DNA of 64,000 nucleotides from Anaerolineaceae bacterium. GTDB lineage: Bacteria; Chloroflexota; Anaerolineae; Aggregatilineales; Phototrophicaceae. A program made the position numbers and the translations under genes. Location: assembly GCA_028818375.1 (NCBI GenBank), contig JAPPOB010000010.1:186001-250000 (forward strand), in the 5' to 3' direction. How positions within the stretch are numbered: position 1 is the stretch's first letter; each line of letters starts with the position of its first letter. Below the pieces are notes generated by a model that did no database searches, was not told the DNA's origin, and was given only the letters and a program-made list of their open reading frames with translations. Shown here in pieces: positions 17,220-25,715 of the stretch.

Positions 17220-18361
17220 AGGGCGTCACCGTTTCCCTGGCCGCTGGCCAGTTTCCGGACCGCGTGATAAATCGGTTTCTTCAGGAATTCCGGTGTAATC
17301 AGGGTGAAACCGTCGCGCCAGTTCATGGACGGGGCAGGATAGCGCAAGGCCCACAGGCAAAGGTTTTCCAACCAGGGCCATTGCCGGCTCGAAAAGCGAA
17401 GGGCGTCCAGCGTGTAACGGATGCGTCGGGCGGGGCTGACGGCCAGGTCATGGTGTGGGTCATCGTTCCATCCGGTCTCGGTCATGAAGAAAACCATTTC
17501 ACCGTCAGAATAACGCTGAACAGTTTCCCGCTGGAGTTCTGCCCGGCGGAAATTCAGACTGTCACGGGCTGAGGGGGCTTCCGGGGCCTCTGCAAAGCCA
17601 TAGCTGTGCAAGGCAAGCCCGTCAATCCAGTCGGCGGCGCCGGCGGCGAAACTTTCTTCCAGCCAGAGCAGGTCATTCATTCCCTGCGGGCTGCCAACAG
17701 GTTCGAGAGTTGGCGCCGGGCCGGCTGCCAGCAGGATTGTATTCGGACTCGCTGCCCGCACAGCATCATGGGTGAGGCGCAGCAGTTCGACGTACTCCTG
17801 CGGCGACACCGCGGCGTGGCCCCACTCGAAGGCAAGGTTGGGTTCGTTCCAGATGATCAGGTGCTGCACCATGTCCTGGTAACGAGCCGCGAAGGTGGCC
17901 ACAAAGTCGGCGAAATCGTCCCATGCTTCGGGTGGCAACGTGTTCAGGGTAGTCGGTGACTCTTGACCGCCGCTTTCCCGGGCCCAGGCCGGCACCATGC
18001 CCATACGGGCGATGACTCGCAAACCCTGATTCCCGGCATGACGCAGGATGCGGTCGGCCTGTTGCCAGTTGTGGTTGCCGGGCGAAGTCTCGAAATAGGC
18101 CCAGGGGAAGAACTCGACTATGGTGCCGGCGCCCATTTCGCGCACGAGTTGCAGACTGCGTTGAATCTTCCATTCCAGCACCTCATCAATGAGGCGCGTA
18201 TGTACGCAGAGCTGTGGCAGGCTGGTGACGACCTGTTGTGGCTCCTGCAGCGTCGCCCGTGGCTCCACAGGATGCAGAACATGGAGAAACGGAAGGACTA
18301 CAAGCAGCCGCAGCGCTATCGGCCCGTGTCTGGCTATGCCTCCTAGACGCTCCAGCATCAT
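17189..18361 (-). CDS. Glycoside hydrolase, clan A TIM-barrel type
   Basis: A 390-residue protein with an N-terminal hydrophobic segment (about residues 14-30) predicting export. The acid/base motif WNEPN is at 171-175 (Glu173) and the probable nucleophile is in FFMTETGWND (Glu295), the pair expected for clan GH-A retaining enzymes such as GH39-like families. FFPWAYFETSPG and LHSYGF are other barrel strands. The substrate is not evident. It heads the surface-glycan operon, overlapping the solute-binding protein gene. Confidence 0.8.
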   Translation of the reverse strand: MMLERLGGIARHGPIALRLLVVLPFLHVLHPVEPRATLQEPQQVVTSLPQLCVHTRLIDEVLEWKIQRSLQLVREMGAGTIVEFFPWAYFETSPGNHNWQQADRILRHAGNQGLRVIARMGMVPAWARESGGQESPTTLNTLPPEAWDDFADFVATFAARYQDMVQHLIIWNEPNLAFEWGHAAVSPQEYVELLRLTHDAVRAASPNTILLAAGPAPTLEPVGSPQGMNDLLWLEESFAAGAADWIDGLALHSYGFAEAPEAPSARDSLNFRRAELQRETVQRYSDGEMVFFMTETGWNDDPHHDLAVSPARRIRYTLDALRFSSRQWPWLENLCLWALRYPAPSMNWRDGFTLITPEFLKKPIYHAVRKLASGQGNGDALWLPPPVAPS

Positions 18362-18412
18362 GCGAGCCGGTTGTAGCGACGCCTGGATGATTGGCAGCGC
18401 TGACTGACAGAC

Positions 18413-21262
18413 TCAGGCGTGCAGTTTGATCTCCCGCACGTCGTGCCAGGCGCTGTGAACCTCTGTTTCGCCGCGGCGCAATGCGAGCAACAGGGCATCC
18501 TGGTCGACGGGCAGGCTGAAAACGCGCACTCCTGCGGCATTGTAGATGGCATTGGTTATCGCCGGCATGGTGTTGATGGATGGAATCTCGCCCACGCCCT
18601 TGGCGCCATAGGGCCCTTCGCTTACGGGGTCCTCGACCAGATAGCTAACGATCTCCGGCGTGTGCTTGATACTGGGCATCTTGTAGCGCGCCAGCAGGGT
18701 CGACCAGGGCACGCCATCCTCGACGATGTAACTCTCGGTAAGCGCGTTGCCCAGGGCCATCACAATGCCGCCCTCGATCTGTCCCTGAAGCAGCATTGGG
18801 TTGATCGCCCGGCCCACGTCCGTGGCCGAAATAATTTTTTCGCAATGGACGACTCCGGTATTCAGGTCGACGCTGACGAGTGCAATTTGGGTGGCGTAGG
18901 AAAAGGCAAAGTGCATGTCACCGCCTGTACCGAGCGGCTGGGTCCTGGGTCCCCAGTATTCATGCTGAATGCGCATTGGCACACCCTGGTTTCGGGCCAG
19001 CCGCACCGCATCACCAAAACTGACGCTGTTTCCGTTGACCCGGACCAGTCCTTCCTCGAATCGAAGCAGGTCCGGAGGCTGGTCATGTTCCTCCGAGAGG
19101 ACGCTGCTGAGTGCGTCTCGCAACCCGATAGCGGCGTGGCGCACAGCGTTGCCACTCATGAAGGTCTGGCGGCTGGCCGTCGTGGGCCCGCCATCCGGCG
19201 TCAGGTCCGTATCAGACAGCAATACGCGGACCTGGCCGTAGGGCAGACCCAGTTCTTCGGCGGCGCACTGGGCCAACACGGCGACCAGGCCCTGTCCCAT
19301 GTCGGCCGAGGAGGTGCGCACCTCCACCGTTCCATCGTCGCAGGCTTCCACTTCGGCGGCGGACTTGTCCGGCGCGCCCCCGCCCAGACCGGTGTTCTTG
19401 TAGGCGCAGGCCACACCCCAGCCCCAGGCCAGGTCGCCCTCGCGCCAGCCCCAGCGGAAATTGCCATTGGCCTTGCCGCGCAGGTCCTCATCGCAGATCC
19501 GGATGGTCTCCAGCAGGCCCACGCTGTCGCGCAGTTTCTGCCCGGTTGCCGTAACCACGCCCACCTTCTGGGCGTTGATGCGCCGCAGTTCGAGCGGGTC
19601 CATGCCAAGTTCTTCGGCGATCAGGTCCATGTTCTGCTCGACGGCGAAGGCGCTTTGGGTGACCCCGAAACCACGAAAAGCGCCGGCGGGCGGGTTATTC
19701 GTGTACATGGCGTAACAATCGATTTTCGCGTGGGGCACGTCATAGGGTCCGGTCGCGTGAGTGGTCGCGCGCGTCATCACCTTGTCACTCAGGCTGGCGT
19801 AGGCGCCGGCGTCGCCATACAACTCGGCCTCCACTGCTGTCAGCCGCCCGTCGCGCCTTGCACCGGTGCGAATGCGAATGACGGTGGCGTGTCGCTTGGG
19901 GTGGAAGAGCAGGGATTCCTGGCGGGAATACAGCAATTTAACCGGTCGTCCCAGGACGTTGGCGAGCATGGCGACGTGAATCTGGCCGGCAATATCCTCC
20001 TTGCCGCCGAAGCCGCCGCCAATCAAGGTGCCGCGAACGCGCACCTGCTCGTCCGGCAGGTCCATGGCGCGCGCCACCTGGTTGCGGTCCTGGTAGGGAA
20101 TCTGCGAGCCGACGTAGATGGTCAGTTTGGGATGTTCGCCGTCGTACCCTTCCGGCACGCCAATGGCACATTCGGGTTCGAGGAAGGCGTGTTCTATGAT
20201 TGGCGTGCGGTAGGTGCGCTCGACAACGACGTCCGCTTCTTCAAAGCCTCGTTGCAGATCGCCATGCCGGACCTTGATGTGCTTCAGCAGATTGCCACTC
20301 TCGCGCCCGGCATGGACAAGGGGGGCCTCCGGGGTGTGGGCATAGACGGGGTCGGCCACGACAGGCAGCGGTTCGTAGTCCACCTCAATCAGTTTCAGCG
20401 CCTGATTGGCAATTTCCTCCGTTTCCGCCGCGACGAGAGCGATGGCGTCGCCCATGTAGCGCACCGTCTCGTTTTCGCCGACCAGCACGGGCCAGTCCAG
20501 TGTGACAATGCCATGCGCGTTTTTCCCTGGCACATCGGCCCGAGTGAGCACGGCCAGCACTCCGGGCAGGGTGCAGGCCCGGTCTGTGTCGATTCGGCGC
20601 ACGATGGCGTGTGGGTACGATGACCTCAGCGTACGCCCACAGGCCATGCCCGGAAAGCTGTAGTCATCCGTGTATTTGGCGCGACCCGTGACCCGATCGA
20701 CGATATCGGGCACAAGTTCACTGTGGCCGATGGTCTTGAGGGGGGCCACAACCTCTGGCTCGCGAGGTGGCAGAGGTTCTTCACCGCGCAACACCCTGGC
20801 GGCCGAGTGGATGGCCTGCAGCACACTGGTGTAACCTGTGCAACGGCAATAGGTGTCCTTCAGGGCGACCTTGATGTCACGATCGTCGGGTTCGGGATTT
20901 TCCTCCAGCAAGGCGGCTGCCGTCATCATCAGGCCCGGTGTACAAAAGCCGCACTGTACGGCGCAATGATTGATAAACTCACACTGCAAGGGATGCAGCC
21001 GTTCCCCGCCATCGGCTGTATGGCACGCCAGGCCTTCCACCGTTCGAACCCTGCGACCCTGGGCCTTGAAGGCGGGATAAATGCAGGAATCTACCGGGAG
21101 TCCATCCACGTGCACGGTGCAGATGCCGCATTCGGCCTCATCGCATCCGATCTTGGTTCCCGTCAGTCCCAGATTTTGCCGCAGCAGGGCCGCAAGGGTG
21201 AGCGATTCCGGGACCTCCAGTTCATGGTCAACGCCATTTACGTTCAGTTTGAGTTCAGTCAT
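18413..21262 (-). CDS. Xanthine dehydrogenase family protein, fused [2Fe-2S] and molybdopterin subunits
   Basis: A 949-residue fusion. Residues 1-150 form the CoxS/XdhC-type iron-sulfur unit with Cys40, 45, 48, 60 (plant-type cluster) and Cys104, 107, 139, 141. Residues about 165-949 are the Mo-binding large subunit, with GGGFGGKEDIAGQ, AGAFRGFG near 527 and the catalytic Glu in KGVGEIPSIN. The FRGFG motif matches xanthine dehydrogenase-type enzymes rather than CO dehydrogenase. With the FAD subunit immediately upstream (18-base gap) it makes a complete hydroxylase of purines or other N-heterocycles. Nearby nucleoside transport genes support purine oxidation, but the substrate is inferred. 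Confidence 0.92.
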   Translation of the reverse strand: MTELKLNVNGVDHELEVPESLTLAALLRQNLGLTGTKIGCDEAECGICTVHVDGLPVDSCIYPAFKAQGRRVRTVEGLACHTADGGERLHPLQCEFINHCAVQCGFCTPGLMMTAAALLEENPEPDDRDIKVALKDTYCRCTGYTSVLQAIHSAARVLRGEEPLPPREPEVVAPLKTIGHSELVPDIVDRVTGRAKYTDDYSFPGMACGRTLRSSYPHAIVRRIDTDRACTLPGVLAVLTRADVPGKNAHGIVTLDWPVLVGENETVRYMGDAIALVAAETEEIANQALKLIEVDYEPLPVVADPVYAHTPEAPLVHAGRESGNLLKHIKVRHGDLQRGFEEADVVVERTYRTPIIEHAFLEPECAIGVPEGYDGEHPKLTIYVGSQIPYQDRNQVARAMDLPDEQVRVRGTLIGGGFGGKEDIAGQIHVAMLANVLGRPVKLLYSRQESLLFHPKRHATVIRIRTGARRDGRLTAVEAELYGDAGAYASLSDKVMTRATTHATGPYDVPHAKIDCYAMYTNNPPAGAFRGFGVTQSAFAVEQNMDLIAEELGMDPLELRRINAQKVGVVTATGQKLRDSVGLLETIRICDEDLRGKANGNFRWGWREGDLAWGWGVACAYKNTGLGGGAPDKSAAEVEACDDGTVEVRTSSADMGQGLVAVLAQCAAEELGLPYGQVRVLLSDTDLTPDGGPTTASRQTFMSGNAVRHAAIGLRDALSSVLSEEHDQPPDLLRFEEGLVRVNGNSVSFGDAVRLARNQGVPMRIQHEYWGPRTQPLGTGGDMHFAFSYATQIALVSVDLNTGVVHCEKIISATDVGRAINPMLLQGQIEGGIVMALGNALTESYIVEDGVPWSTLLARYKMPSIKHTPEIVSYLVEDPVSEGPYGAKGVGEIPSINTMPAITNAIYNAAGVRVFSLPVDQDALLLALRRGETEVHSAWHDVREIKLHA

Positions 21263-21280
21263 GGCGATTCTCCTGGTTGT

Positions 21281-22258
21281 TTAGCCAAGGCCAACGCCCT
21301 CGGCCCTTGCCACGCCGCTTCGGGCTCTGGCAATGGCGAGGGGCAGGACCTGGTTGAGCAGGGTCTCAATCATGTGGGACCGGTACGCCGCGCTGGACCG
21401 GTACTTGCTTGCACGGGGGCCCAACTGGTCACGCGCGGCGGACGCCACCTTCCTGATGAGCGCATCCGAGATTATCTGACCGCGCAGGGAGTCCTCGACT
21501 GCGGCGGCAAGAACCGGAACCCTTTCTACAGGGCTGATACAAATTCTGAGGTCTTTCAGGACCTGGTGACTTTCGTCCAGCTGCACCCAGACGGCGCAGC
21601 CAAGGATGGGCAGCGCCACGCCTTGTGGCCGCATAATGCGCTTGAAGGCGCTGGCCTCGCCGTCCCGGCTGCTGCGAAAGCGAAACCCGACCAGCACGTC
21701 CTGACGGGAATCAAGCGCCGAAATGCCCGGCCCCCGGAACATCTGCGTGACAGGCAGCCACTCCCGAATGCCGTTGTGCCACGCGACTTCGGCTTCCGCG
21801 CCAAGGGCCACGAGGGAGGTCGTGCCATCACCGGCGGGCAGGGCGTGCGCCACATTGCCGCCAAGGGTCGCCACGTTTCGCACCTGCAGTCCGCCGACCA
21901 CACCGCAACTCTCAACAAGGCAGGTCGCGTAACGCTCTACTATCGATGAATTGACTATGGACGTATGAGTAACGGCGGCGCCAACGTGCAGCCAGTCATG
22001 ACTTTCGGAAATCGACGTCATTTCGGAAACGGAGGTGACGTCGACGAGGGCCGCGAGCGGGTGTTCTCCCTTTTCGACGTGCTGCATGTCAATGAGCAGA
22101 TCTGTCCCGCCGGCGACCAGGCGGGCCCGGCCTTCGTAACGGGCGAGGCAGGCCAACGCGTCATTGACCGTTCGAGGCGTGTGATAGCGTTCCCAAAGTG
22201 GCACCAGGCGTTCCCTGTACAGCGAAACAACACCAGGCAGCACTTTTCGCGGGGACAT
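21281..22258 (-). CDS. Xanthine dehydrogenase FAD-binding subunit
   Basis: CoxM/XdhB-type subunit that passes electrons from the Fe-S centres to FAD and then to the acceptor. FAD-binding signatures are LVAGGTDLLIDMQ (residues about 47-59) and NVATLGGNVAHALPAGD. The C-terminal CO_deh_flav_C domain follows. A GTG at 22300 would extend the frame by 14 codons, but the predicted transcription start near 22303 leaves no room for a leader, so the ATG at 22258 is preferred. First gene of the operon. Confidence 0.88.
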   Translation of the reverse strand: MSPRKVLPGVVSLYRERLVPLWERYHTPRTVNDALACLARYEGRARLVAGGTDLLIDMQHVEKGEHPLAALVDVTSVSEMTSISESHDWLHVGAAVTHTSIVNSSIVERYATCLVESCGVVGGLQVRNVATLGGNVAHALPAGDGTTSLVALGAEAEVAWHNGIREWLPVTQMFRGPGISALDSRQDVLVGFRFRSSRDGEASAFKRIMRPQGVALPILGCAVWVQLDESHQVLKDLRICISPVERVPVLAAAVEDSLRGQIISDALIRKVASAARDQLGPRASKYRSSAAYRSHMIETLLNQVLPLAIARARSGVARAEGVGLG

Positions 22259-22309
22259 CCGGGACCGCGCCGCCAGTGTCAATGACTGACGACTGCACAC
22301 GGTACCTGG

Positions 22310-22338
22310 ATTGTAGCGGGTGATACAAACACATGCAA
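22310..22338 (-). promoter_or_regulatory. Predicted promoter of the xanthine dehydrogenase operon
   Basis: On the minus strand, TTGCAT (-35, weak) at 22338-22333 and TACAAT (-10, 5 of 6) at 22315-22310 with a 17-base spacer. It lies in the 240-base space between the divergent dehydrogenase and transporter genes. The rest of that space shows TTGCAA/TATTAA on the plus strand (about 22411-22436) as a weaker candidate for the transporter. Confidence 0.5.
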
Positions 22339-22498
22339 ACTTTTCCTTCCCAAACGCGGAAACCCCGATTCATTCTGTTTCCAGGCCAGGCTCCCCGTTT
22401 TGCAAACCTGGCAATCTGTGTTATTAAGGAGCTGGTCAGGTTCTGTTGACAAGTCAGGAAACCGGAGTTGGTCGGGACGACTTCGAACTGGGCAAACG

Positions 22499-23644
22499 AT
22501 GTTTCAACTTAGACAAAAGGTCGTCCAGCGTTCGGATCCACTTATCGTTTTGGCGCCGGTTCTTGCCATCCTGCTGGCCCTGGTGCTGGGCGGCATCCTG
22601 CTTCTGCTGCTGGGAAGGGACCCGATTCTGGCGTACCGCGCCATGTGGGACGGCGCTATTGGCAACCCCTTTGAGAACACGACCAGCCTGGCAAACACCC
22701 TCACGCGGGCCATTCCCCTGATGCTGGTGGCAACCGGCATCTGTGTCGCTTTTCGCGGTGGGGTCATCAACATCGGTTCGGAAGGCCAACTGTTTGTTGG
22801 CGCGCTGGCGGTCGTCGCCCTCTCGGCATACGTCGGCGATTCCCTGCCGGCGTTGGTTTACGTGCCCCTCTCGCTTGTCGTGGGATTTGCCGGCGGGGCC
22901 ATTTGGGGCGCCATTCCGGGGTTTCTTCGTGCCCGGTTTTCGGTTAACGAAATCCTGTGCACGATCATGATGAACCAGATCGCCATTCAGTTGCTGAACA
23001 TTATGCTCAGCGGTCCCTTGCGCGACCCGAGTACGAATGTCACGCAGTCGGCGAGGTTGCCGGAAGCGGTGTGGCTGGGTCGTATGTTGCCGCCAACCCG
23101 CTTGCACACCGGGATCTTTGTCGCCTTGATCGCAACGGTGGTGACCTGGTTATTGCTTTGGCGAACCCCGATCGGTTACCGCATTCGCGCTGTCGGGCAA
23201 AATCGGGAGGCATCGCGCTACGCCGGGATTTCCGTGCCTCTTTACATCATCCTGGCGCTGACCCTGAGTGGCGGTCTGGCGGGTCTGGGAGGCGCCGTCG
23301 AATTGACCGGCGTTTCGCGCAGAATGGTGTCCGGATTCGCCGCCGGTTACGGTTTCTCCGGAATCGTTGTCGCCATATTTGGGCGATTGCATCCTCTGGG
23401 CGCCATTCCCTCTGCACTGCTTTTCAGCGCCATGGTGACCGGCGCGGAGCGAATGCAGCGCACGGTCCAGGTCCATTACGAGACCATCATTGCGATTCAG
23501 GGGATCGTTGTGCTTTTCGCGGTCAGCAGCAGCATGTGGGTCCAGCGACGGGCAGCAAGGCGTCTGGCGATAGACGTCAGCATGGGCCGCTCGGATGACA
23601 ATCCGGGAAGTGGCGCTGGCGACGTGCGGCCGGCGGAGGCCTAG
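22499..23644 (+). CDS. ABC transporter permease, nucleoside/BMP type (first subunit)
   Basis: Inner-membrane subunit of a BmpA-type importer for nucleosides or related purine compounds (YufP/NupB-like). It has 381 residues from the ATG at 22499, with about ten hydrophobic helices beginning VLAPVLAILLALVLGGILLL. Family segments include GGVINIGSEGQLFVGAL and FSVNEILCTIMMNQIA. GYRIRAVGQNREASRYAGIS is the usual coupling loop to the ATPase. A hydrophilic C-terminal tail of about 30 residues follows the last helix. Pairs with the second permease five bases downstream. Confidence 0.9.
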   Translation: MFQLRQKVVQRSDPLIVLAPVLAILLALVLGGILLLLLGRDPILAYRAMWDGAIGNPFENTTSLANTLTRAIPLMLVATGICVAFRGGVINIGSEGQLFVGALAVVALSAYVGDSLPALVYVPLSLVVGFAGGAIWGAIPGFLRARFSVNEILCTIMMNQIAIQLLNIMLSGPLRDPSTNVTQSARLPEAVWLGRMLPPTRLHTGIFVALIATVVTWLLLWRTPIGYRIRAVGQNREASRYAGISVPLYIILALTLSGGLAGLGGAVELTGVSRRMVSGFAAGYGFSGIVVAIFGRLHPLGAIPSALLFSAMVTGAERMQRTVQVHYETIIAIQGIVVLFAVSSSMWVQRRAARRLAIDVSMGRSDDNPGSGAGDVRPAEA

Positions 23645-23649
23645 CAACG

Positions 23650-24606
23650 ATGGACGAAAGGACGTTGCTGGATGTCCTGGTCGCCGCCTCGGCGCTGACT
23701 CTGGCATCCGCCATGCCATTCCTCTACTCGGCGTTGGGTGAAGTCTTCTCCCAGCTCTCGGGAGTCTTCAACCTGGGAGTCGAGGGCATCATGTTGATGG
23801 GGGCCTTCGTCTCGATTTATTTCGCCTCGGACATGGGGCTGGATGCCGGTCTGCTGCTCGGGGTACTGGCCGGTATCGTTACTGGCGCATTGCTGGGACT
23901 GGTCATGGCCTTTGTCAGCGTGACGATGCATGCGGACCAGGGCATCAGCGGAATCGGCATAACCCTGCTCGGCCGGGGGCTTTCCACCACCCTGTTTATT
24001 TTGTTGGCGGACGGTGTGTTGCTCGTCGAGTCCTTTCAGCCCGTCCGCATTCCCTTGCTTAGCGATCTGCCGATACTGGGCGACATCCTTTTCAACCAGA
24101 ACGTCATGGTTTACGGCGCCTTGCTACTGGTGCCGCTTACGGCATGGCTGCTGCGCCGCACGACCTGGGGGCTGCAGATCCGCGCCGTGGGCCAGAACCC
24201 GGCCGCCGCCGACGCCATGGGTGTCAATGTCGTGCGTGTGCGATACTCGGCCGTAATTCTTGGCGGGGCGATGGCCGGCCTCGCCGGGGCCTCCATGCCA
24301 CTGGCGCTCACCAATGTCTTTCAGGTGAACATGACGGCGGGTCTTGGTTTCATCGCTGTGGCGATGGTCTATTTTGGAGGCTGGTCGCCCTGGAGGGTGA
24401 TGGTTGGCTCACTGCTGTTCAGCGCCGCCTACAATCTGCAGATCTGGGTGCAGGTGCTGGACGTCAAGCTTTTTGGCGAGACTATTCCTGTCAATGTTCT
24501 GTTGATGATTCCTTATGTGCTTGCAATCATCGTCCTGGTATTCGCCCGCGACATGCAACGATTTCGTCCCCAGGCCATGAACAGGCCGTTTCGTCGGGGC
24601 GACTGA
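23650..24606 (+). CDS. ABC transporter permease, nucleoside/BMP type (second subunit)
   Basis: A 318-residue integral membrane protein, YufQ/NupC-like. GVFNLGVEGIMLMGAFVSIY and VSVTMHADQGISGIGITLL are signature segments of this permease subfamily. LQIRAVGQNPAAADAMGVNV is the loop that docks on the ATPase. A GGAGG ribosome site lies inside the end of the first permease gene. Together the two form the heterodimeric translocation pore. Confidence 0.9.
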   Translation: MDERTLLDVLVAASALTLASAMPFLYSALGEVFSQLSGVFNLGVEGIMLMGAFVSIYFASDMGLDAGLLLGVLAGIVTGALLGLVMAFVSVTMHADQGISGIGITLLGRGLSTTLFILLADGVLLVESFQPVRIPLLSDLPILGDILFNQNVMVYGALLLVPLTAWLLRRTTWGLQIRAVGQNPAAADAMGVNVVRVRYSAVILGGAMAGLAGASMPLALTNVFQVNMTAGLGFIAVAMVYFGGWSPWRVMVGSLLFSAAYNLQIWVQVLDVKLFGETIPVNVLLMIPYVLAIIVLVFARDMQRFRPQAMNRPFRRGD

Positions 24607-24644
24607 GAGTAAACGGGGCTGATGGCAGTGTATGGCAAACGGGC

Positions 24645-25643
24645 ATGAAAAAGTTCAGCGCTCCAGTCCTGCGTACCCCTGGGCTTCTCTTCCTGGTTGC
24701 TTTCCTGTCGACCGCTGTCGCAGTTGGCGCCCAGGATCCCATTCGCGTAGCCATCGTGGCGCCAAGCAGTATCCGGGACCTTTCCTGGAGCCAGTCCATT
24801 CATTCCAGTCTGAAGGCCTTGCAGGAGGATATGGGGGGCGAAAGTGTCCTGCATATTGCCTATTCCGAAGCGATGTCCAGCGTATCCGCTGCCTCCGAGA
24901 CGCTGCGCGGCTATGCTGAAGACGGCTTTGACGTCATCATTGCCCATGGTACCCAGTACGGCACGTCCATCTTCGACATGGCGCATGAGTTTCCCAATAC
25001 TTCCTTTGCCTGGGGCACGGCCACCGATACAGGTTCCGACCGGGGCATCAACAACGTTTACGCTTACCAGGCCGCAGCCGAGGAAGGCGGGTACGTCAAC
25101 GGCGTCCTGGCCGCCTTGCTAACGGAAACCAACGTCATCGGCGCCATTGGCCCTATTCCGGCAGGGGACGTGCGGCTCTACATCAGCGGCTTTACCCAGG
25201 GTGTGAAGTCCACGAATCCGGACGCGGAAGTGCTGGTCGTATACGTAGGGTCCTTCAGCGATATTGCGGCCGGAACGACCAATGGCAGGACCCTTCTGGC
25301 CGCCGGCGCCGATGTCCTGACCGGAACTTCCCAGGTTGTGGTTGGCGCGATTGAGGCCGTCCGCAGCGCCGGGGGCTACTGGTTCAGCACACAGAGCGAT
25401 CAGGGTGATGTATGGCCCGGAACTGTTGTGAGTTCGCAGGTCTATAACTGGGTGCCGATGTTGCGGGACATCATTGAACGCTTTCAGAAGGGGCAATATG
25501 GCGGCATCGCCTATAAATTGACGCTGGCCAATGAGGGATTGCGCATCGCGTTTGGAACGGTCGACATTTCCTCGGAAATGTTGATGGCCGCCGGTCAGGC
25601 GGTCGAAGATATCATTGACGGTGCTGTTGAGATTTCACCATGA
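24645..25643 (+). CDS. BMP family substrate-binding protein (nucleoside/purine type)
   Basis: Extracytoplasmic receptor of the adjacent ABC importer; 332 residues. The N-terminus MKKFSAPVLRTPGLLFLVAF starts a Sec signal peptide ending near AVGA. No lipobox Cys is present, unlike many Gram-positive BmpA proteins. The mature part has DLSWSQSIHSSL, GFDVIIAHGTQYG, EEGGYVNGVLAALLTETN and AAGADVLTG, typical of the PnrA/BMP fold. The start is the ATG at 24645; the frame is open upstream through the permease gene, but that is antisense-frame noise. Confidence 0.88.
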   Translation: MKKFSAPVLRTPGLLFLVAFLSTAVAVGAQDPIRVAIVAPSSIRDLSWSQSIHSSLKALQEDMGGESVLHIAYSEAMSSVSAASETLRGYAEDGFDVIIAHGTQYGTSIFDMAHEFPNTSFAWGTATDTGSDRGINNVYAYQAAAEEGGYVNGVLAALLTETNVIGAIGPIPAGDVRLYISGFTQGVKSTNPDAEVLVVYVGSFSDIAAGTTNGRTLLAAGADVLTGTSQVVVGAIEAVRSAGGYWFSTQSDQGDVWPGTVVSSQVYNWVPMLRDIIERFQKGQYGGIAYKLTLANEGLRIAFGTVDISSEMLMAAGQAVEDIIDGAVEISP

Positions 25644-25715
25644 GGCCCCGCGGGCAGCGAATCTCGTAGCGACGAACTGTGCATGGGGCCTGCGGCTGAA
25701 GGAGGCGGAAATCCA

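Noticed and set aside
18419..20623. A 734-codon open frame antisense to the fused xanthine dehydrogenase
   Set aside because: Its protein has no recognisable motif, and the opposite strand encodes a clear 949-residue enzyme; GC-rich third positions keep the antisense frame open.
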